This document shows positions 63,001 to 64,000 of a DNA stretch of 64,000 bases, piece by piece. The notes beneath the pieces were generated by a model, which was given only the letters and a program-made list of their open reading frames with translations, had not been told where the DNA came from and ran no database searches. Positions within the stretch are counted from its first letter, which is position 1. Each line of letters starts with the position of its first letter. A program made the position numbers and the translations under genes. The stretch lies in assembly GCF_022376445.1 (NCBI RefSeq), contig NW_025954964.1:186001-250000 (forward strand). The letters run 5' to 3'. Source of the stretch: Fomitopsis serialis. Its lineage: Eukaryota; Basidiomycota; Agaricomycetes; Polyporales; Fomitopsidaceae.

Positions 63001-64000
63001 TGTCGAATAGTGTCGGGGTCCTCGCACGCTTCTTCTGCACGCCGGTGGCGCTCGAGGCGGCAGAGGGCTTGAGGGGGTCGGGAGCGGAGGCGGGGATAGG
63101 CTCCGGCCAACGGGTGAAGGTACCTTCGAGGTCGGTCCACGCAATGAGATTTTGCGAAGGGGAGAAGGCTATTTCAGTGACAGGCGAGGGTATGCCCTCA
63201 TAGCTAGCAAGCGTCAGATGCATTAGCCTTGCTGAAGGACGTGCCCTACACTCACCGATACAATAGCCGTCGCGTCTGCGTGGACCAGACGAACACGCCG
63301 GACTTGGATGCGGAAACGAGATAGACCCCATTCTTGGACAGGGCAAGCGCCGTGATGGCTCCTGACGAGGCGTCGTCGGAGAATGTGGAAGACTTGGACC
63401 AGTCATTGCGAGAGACGGTGACAATTTCTGGGATGACAGGACTCAGTCGGTGCGGCGGAGAGTCAGATGTACCAGTTTGCCTACCATGCGTTCGCGTCGC
63501 AACGTAAAAGTGTTGGCCAGAAGGGTGCCACGCAACAGAGCAGTCATATGCGAATTCGTCAGACCTTGCGGTACATCAGCCCATACACCTGGCAAGAGGC
63601 AAACTAGTATTACGCACTCGGAGTTTGCCACCGCGGGGAGCATGCCCTCGATAGTTTTGACCTCCTTGCCTTCGCCTTCAGAGATGTCCCAAATGATGAT
63701 TTTGCCATCGGCGCCACTTGTCGACTGCGGACTGTAAGTTACACATCCCGAGGAGGCTCAACGACGACGTACCAGTAGCGAGCCCGACGGATGCCATGTC
63801 GCCCTACGCACGGCTTTCGTGTGACCCTTTAACAACACTACCTTGGTGGTATCATCCAGGTCGATGACTTTGACAATCGTTTCACTGTGCACAAGTCTAA
63901 GAAACACGAGTAGTCGCTAAGGTATTGGTGGGTCACTCACTCAGACGTTACTGCTATCCGGCTGCCCTGCGGGTCCACTGCCAAGCTCCGTATCGCGACT
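60063..64000 (-). CDS. CTF4: Ctf4/Mcl1/WDHD1 replisome protein (5' end outside window)
   Basis: Trimeric hub linking the CMG helicase to DNA polymerase alpha, and needed for cohesion. The gene enters from the right edge; its start is beyond 64000. The N-terminal WD40 propeller is seen at 62.8-64 kb ([74 protein letters not shown]). An acidic linker ([20 protein letters not shown]) precedes the SepB/Mcl1 middle domain: [56 protein letters not shown]. The helical part includes [21 protein letters not shown] disordered Lys-rich tail ([20 protein letters not shown]) ends at 60063. Between 61010 and 61490 about seven single bases appear to be missing, each restoring the family sequence. Confidence 0.92.

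Overview
The window is nuclear DNA of a basidiomycete fungus, most likely an Agaricomycete of the Polyporales type. The evidence is dense genes on both strands, many 48-65 bp GT-AG introns, the fungal DUF6533 seven-helix family, expanded F-box families, a Cys-rich mini-protein in the style of basidiomycetes, and orthologs of single-copy fungal genes. I saw no rRNA, tRNA, CRISPR array or transposon with a recognisable coding region.

Layout. 0.4-7.5 kb: an FAD/NAD-binding flavoprotein (+), a MetX-like alpha/beta hydrolase (-), a nuclear FKBP prolyl isomerase (-) and, divergent from it, the Arp2/3 subunit ARPC4 (+). 7.5-8.7 kb: gene-poor, with a G18 and a C17 run. 8.7-20.6 kb: DUF6533 protein (+), delta-aminolevulinate dehydratase (+), a FIT-type lipid-droplet protein (-), a Mn/Fe-type CDF transporter (-) and a ferric reductase (+). 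21.8-27.1 kb: a Tlg2/syntaxin-16 SNARE (-), an 81-residue Cys-rich protein (+) and the Fe-S assembly factor NAR1 (-). 27.9-30.1 kb: a Ser/Pro-rich hypothetical protein. 32-53 kb: an accessory block built from copies of a divergent pair, a seven-helix membrane protein and an F-box protein. In and around it lie a PalI/SUR7-type protein, an 823-residue disordered protein, a TAPT1/Emp65-type protein and a second F-box protein. 53.5-64 kb: SMC3 (-), mitochondrial transcription factor B (+) and CTF4/MCL1 (-, running off the right edge).

How the genes relate. The 10.9-27 kb stretch is rich in metal, heme and Fe-S functions (ALAD, CDF, ferric reductase, NAR1). The right end puts two sister-chromatid cohesion genes, SMC3 and CTF4, about 2 kb apart around mtTFB. 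The 32-53 kb block is the unusual part. The membrane/F-box pair occurs once as F-box(-)/membrane(+) at 32.7-35.9 kb and again, inverted, at 45-53 kb. There it has two membrane copies (one a pseudogene), two orphan F-box promoters and one surviving F-box gene.

Sequence quality matters here. In several housekeeping genes the conserved protein can be read only by assuming one missing base at a time, always a deletion and often in a G or A run (for example five within 150 bp of CTF4). I take most of these as assembly errors rather than biology, and give each position. CDS coordinates are whole gene spans including introns.
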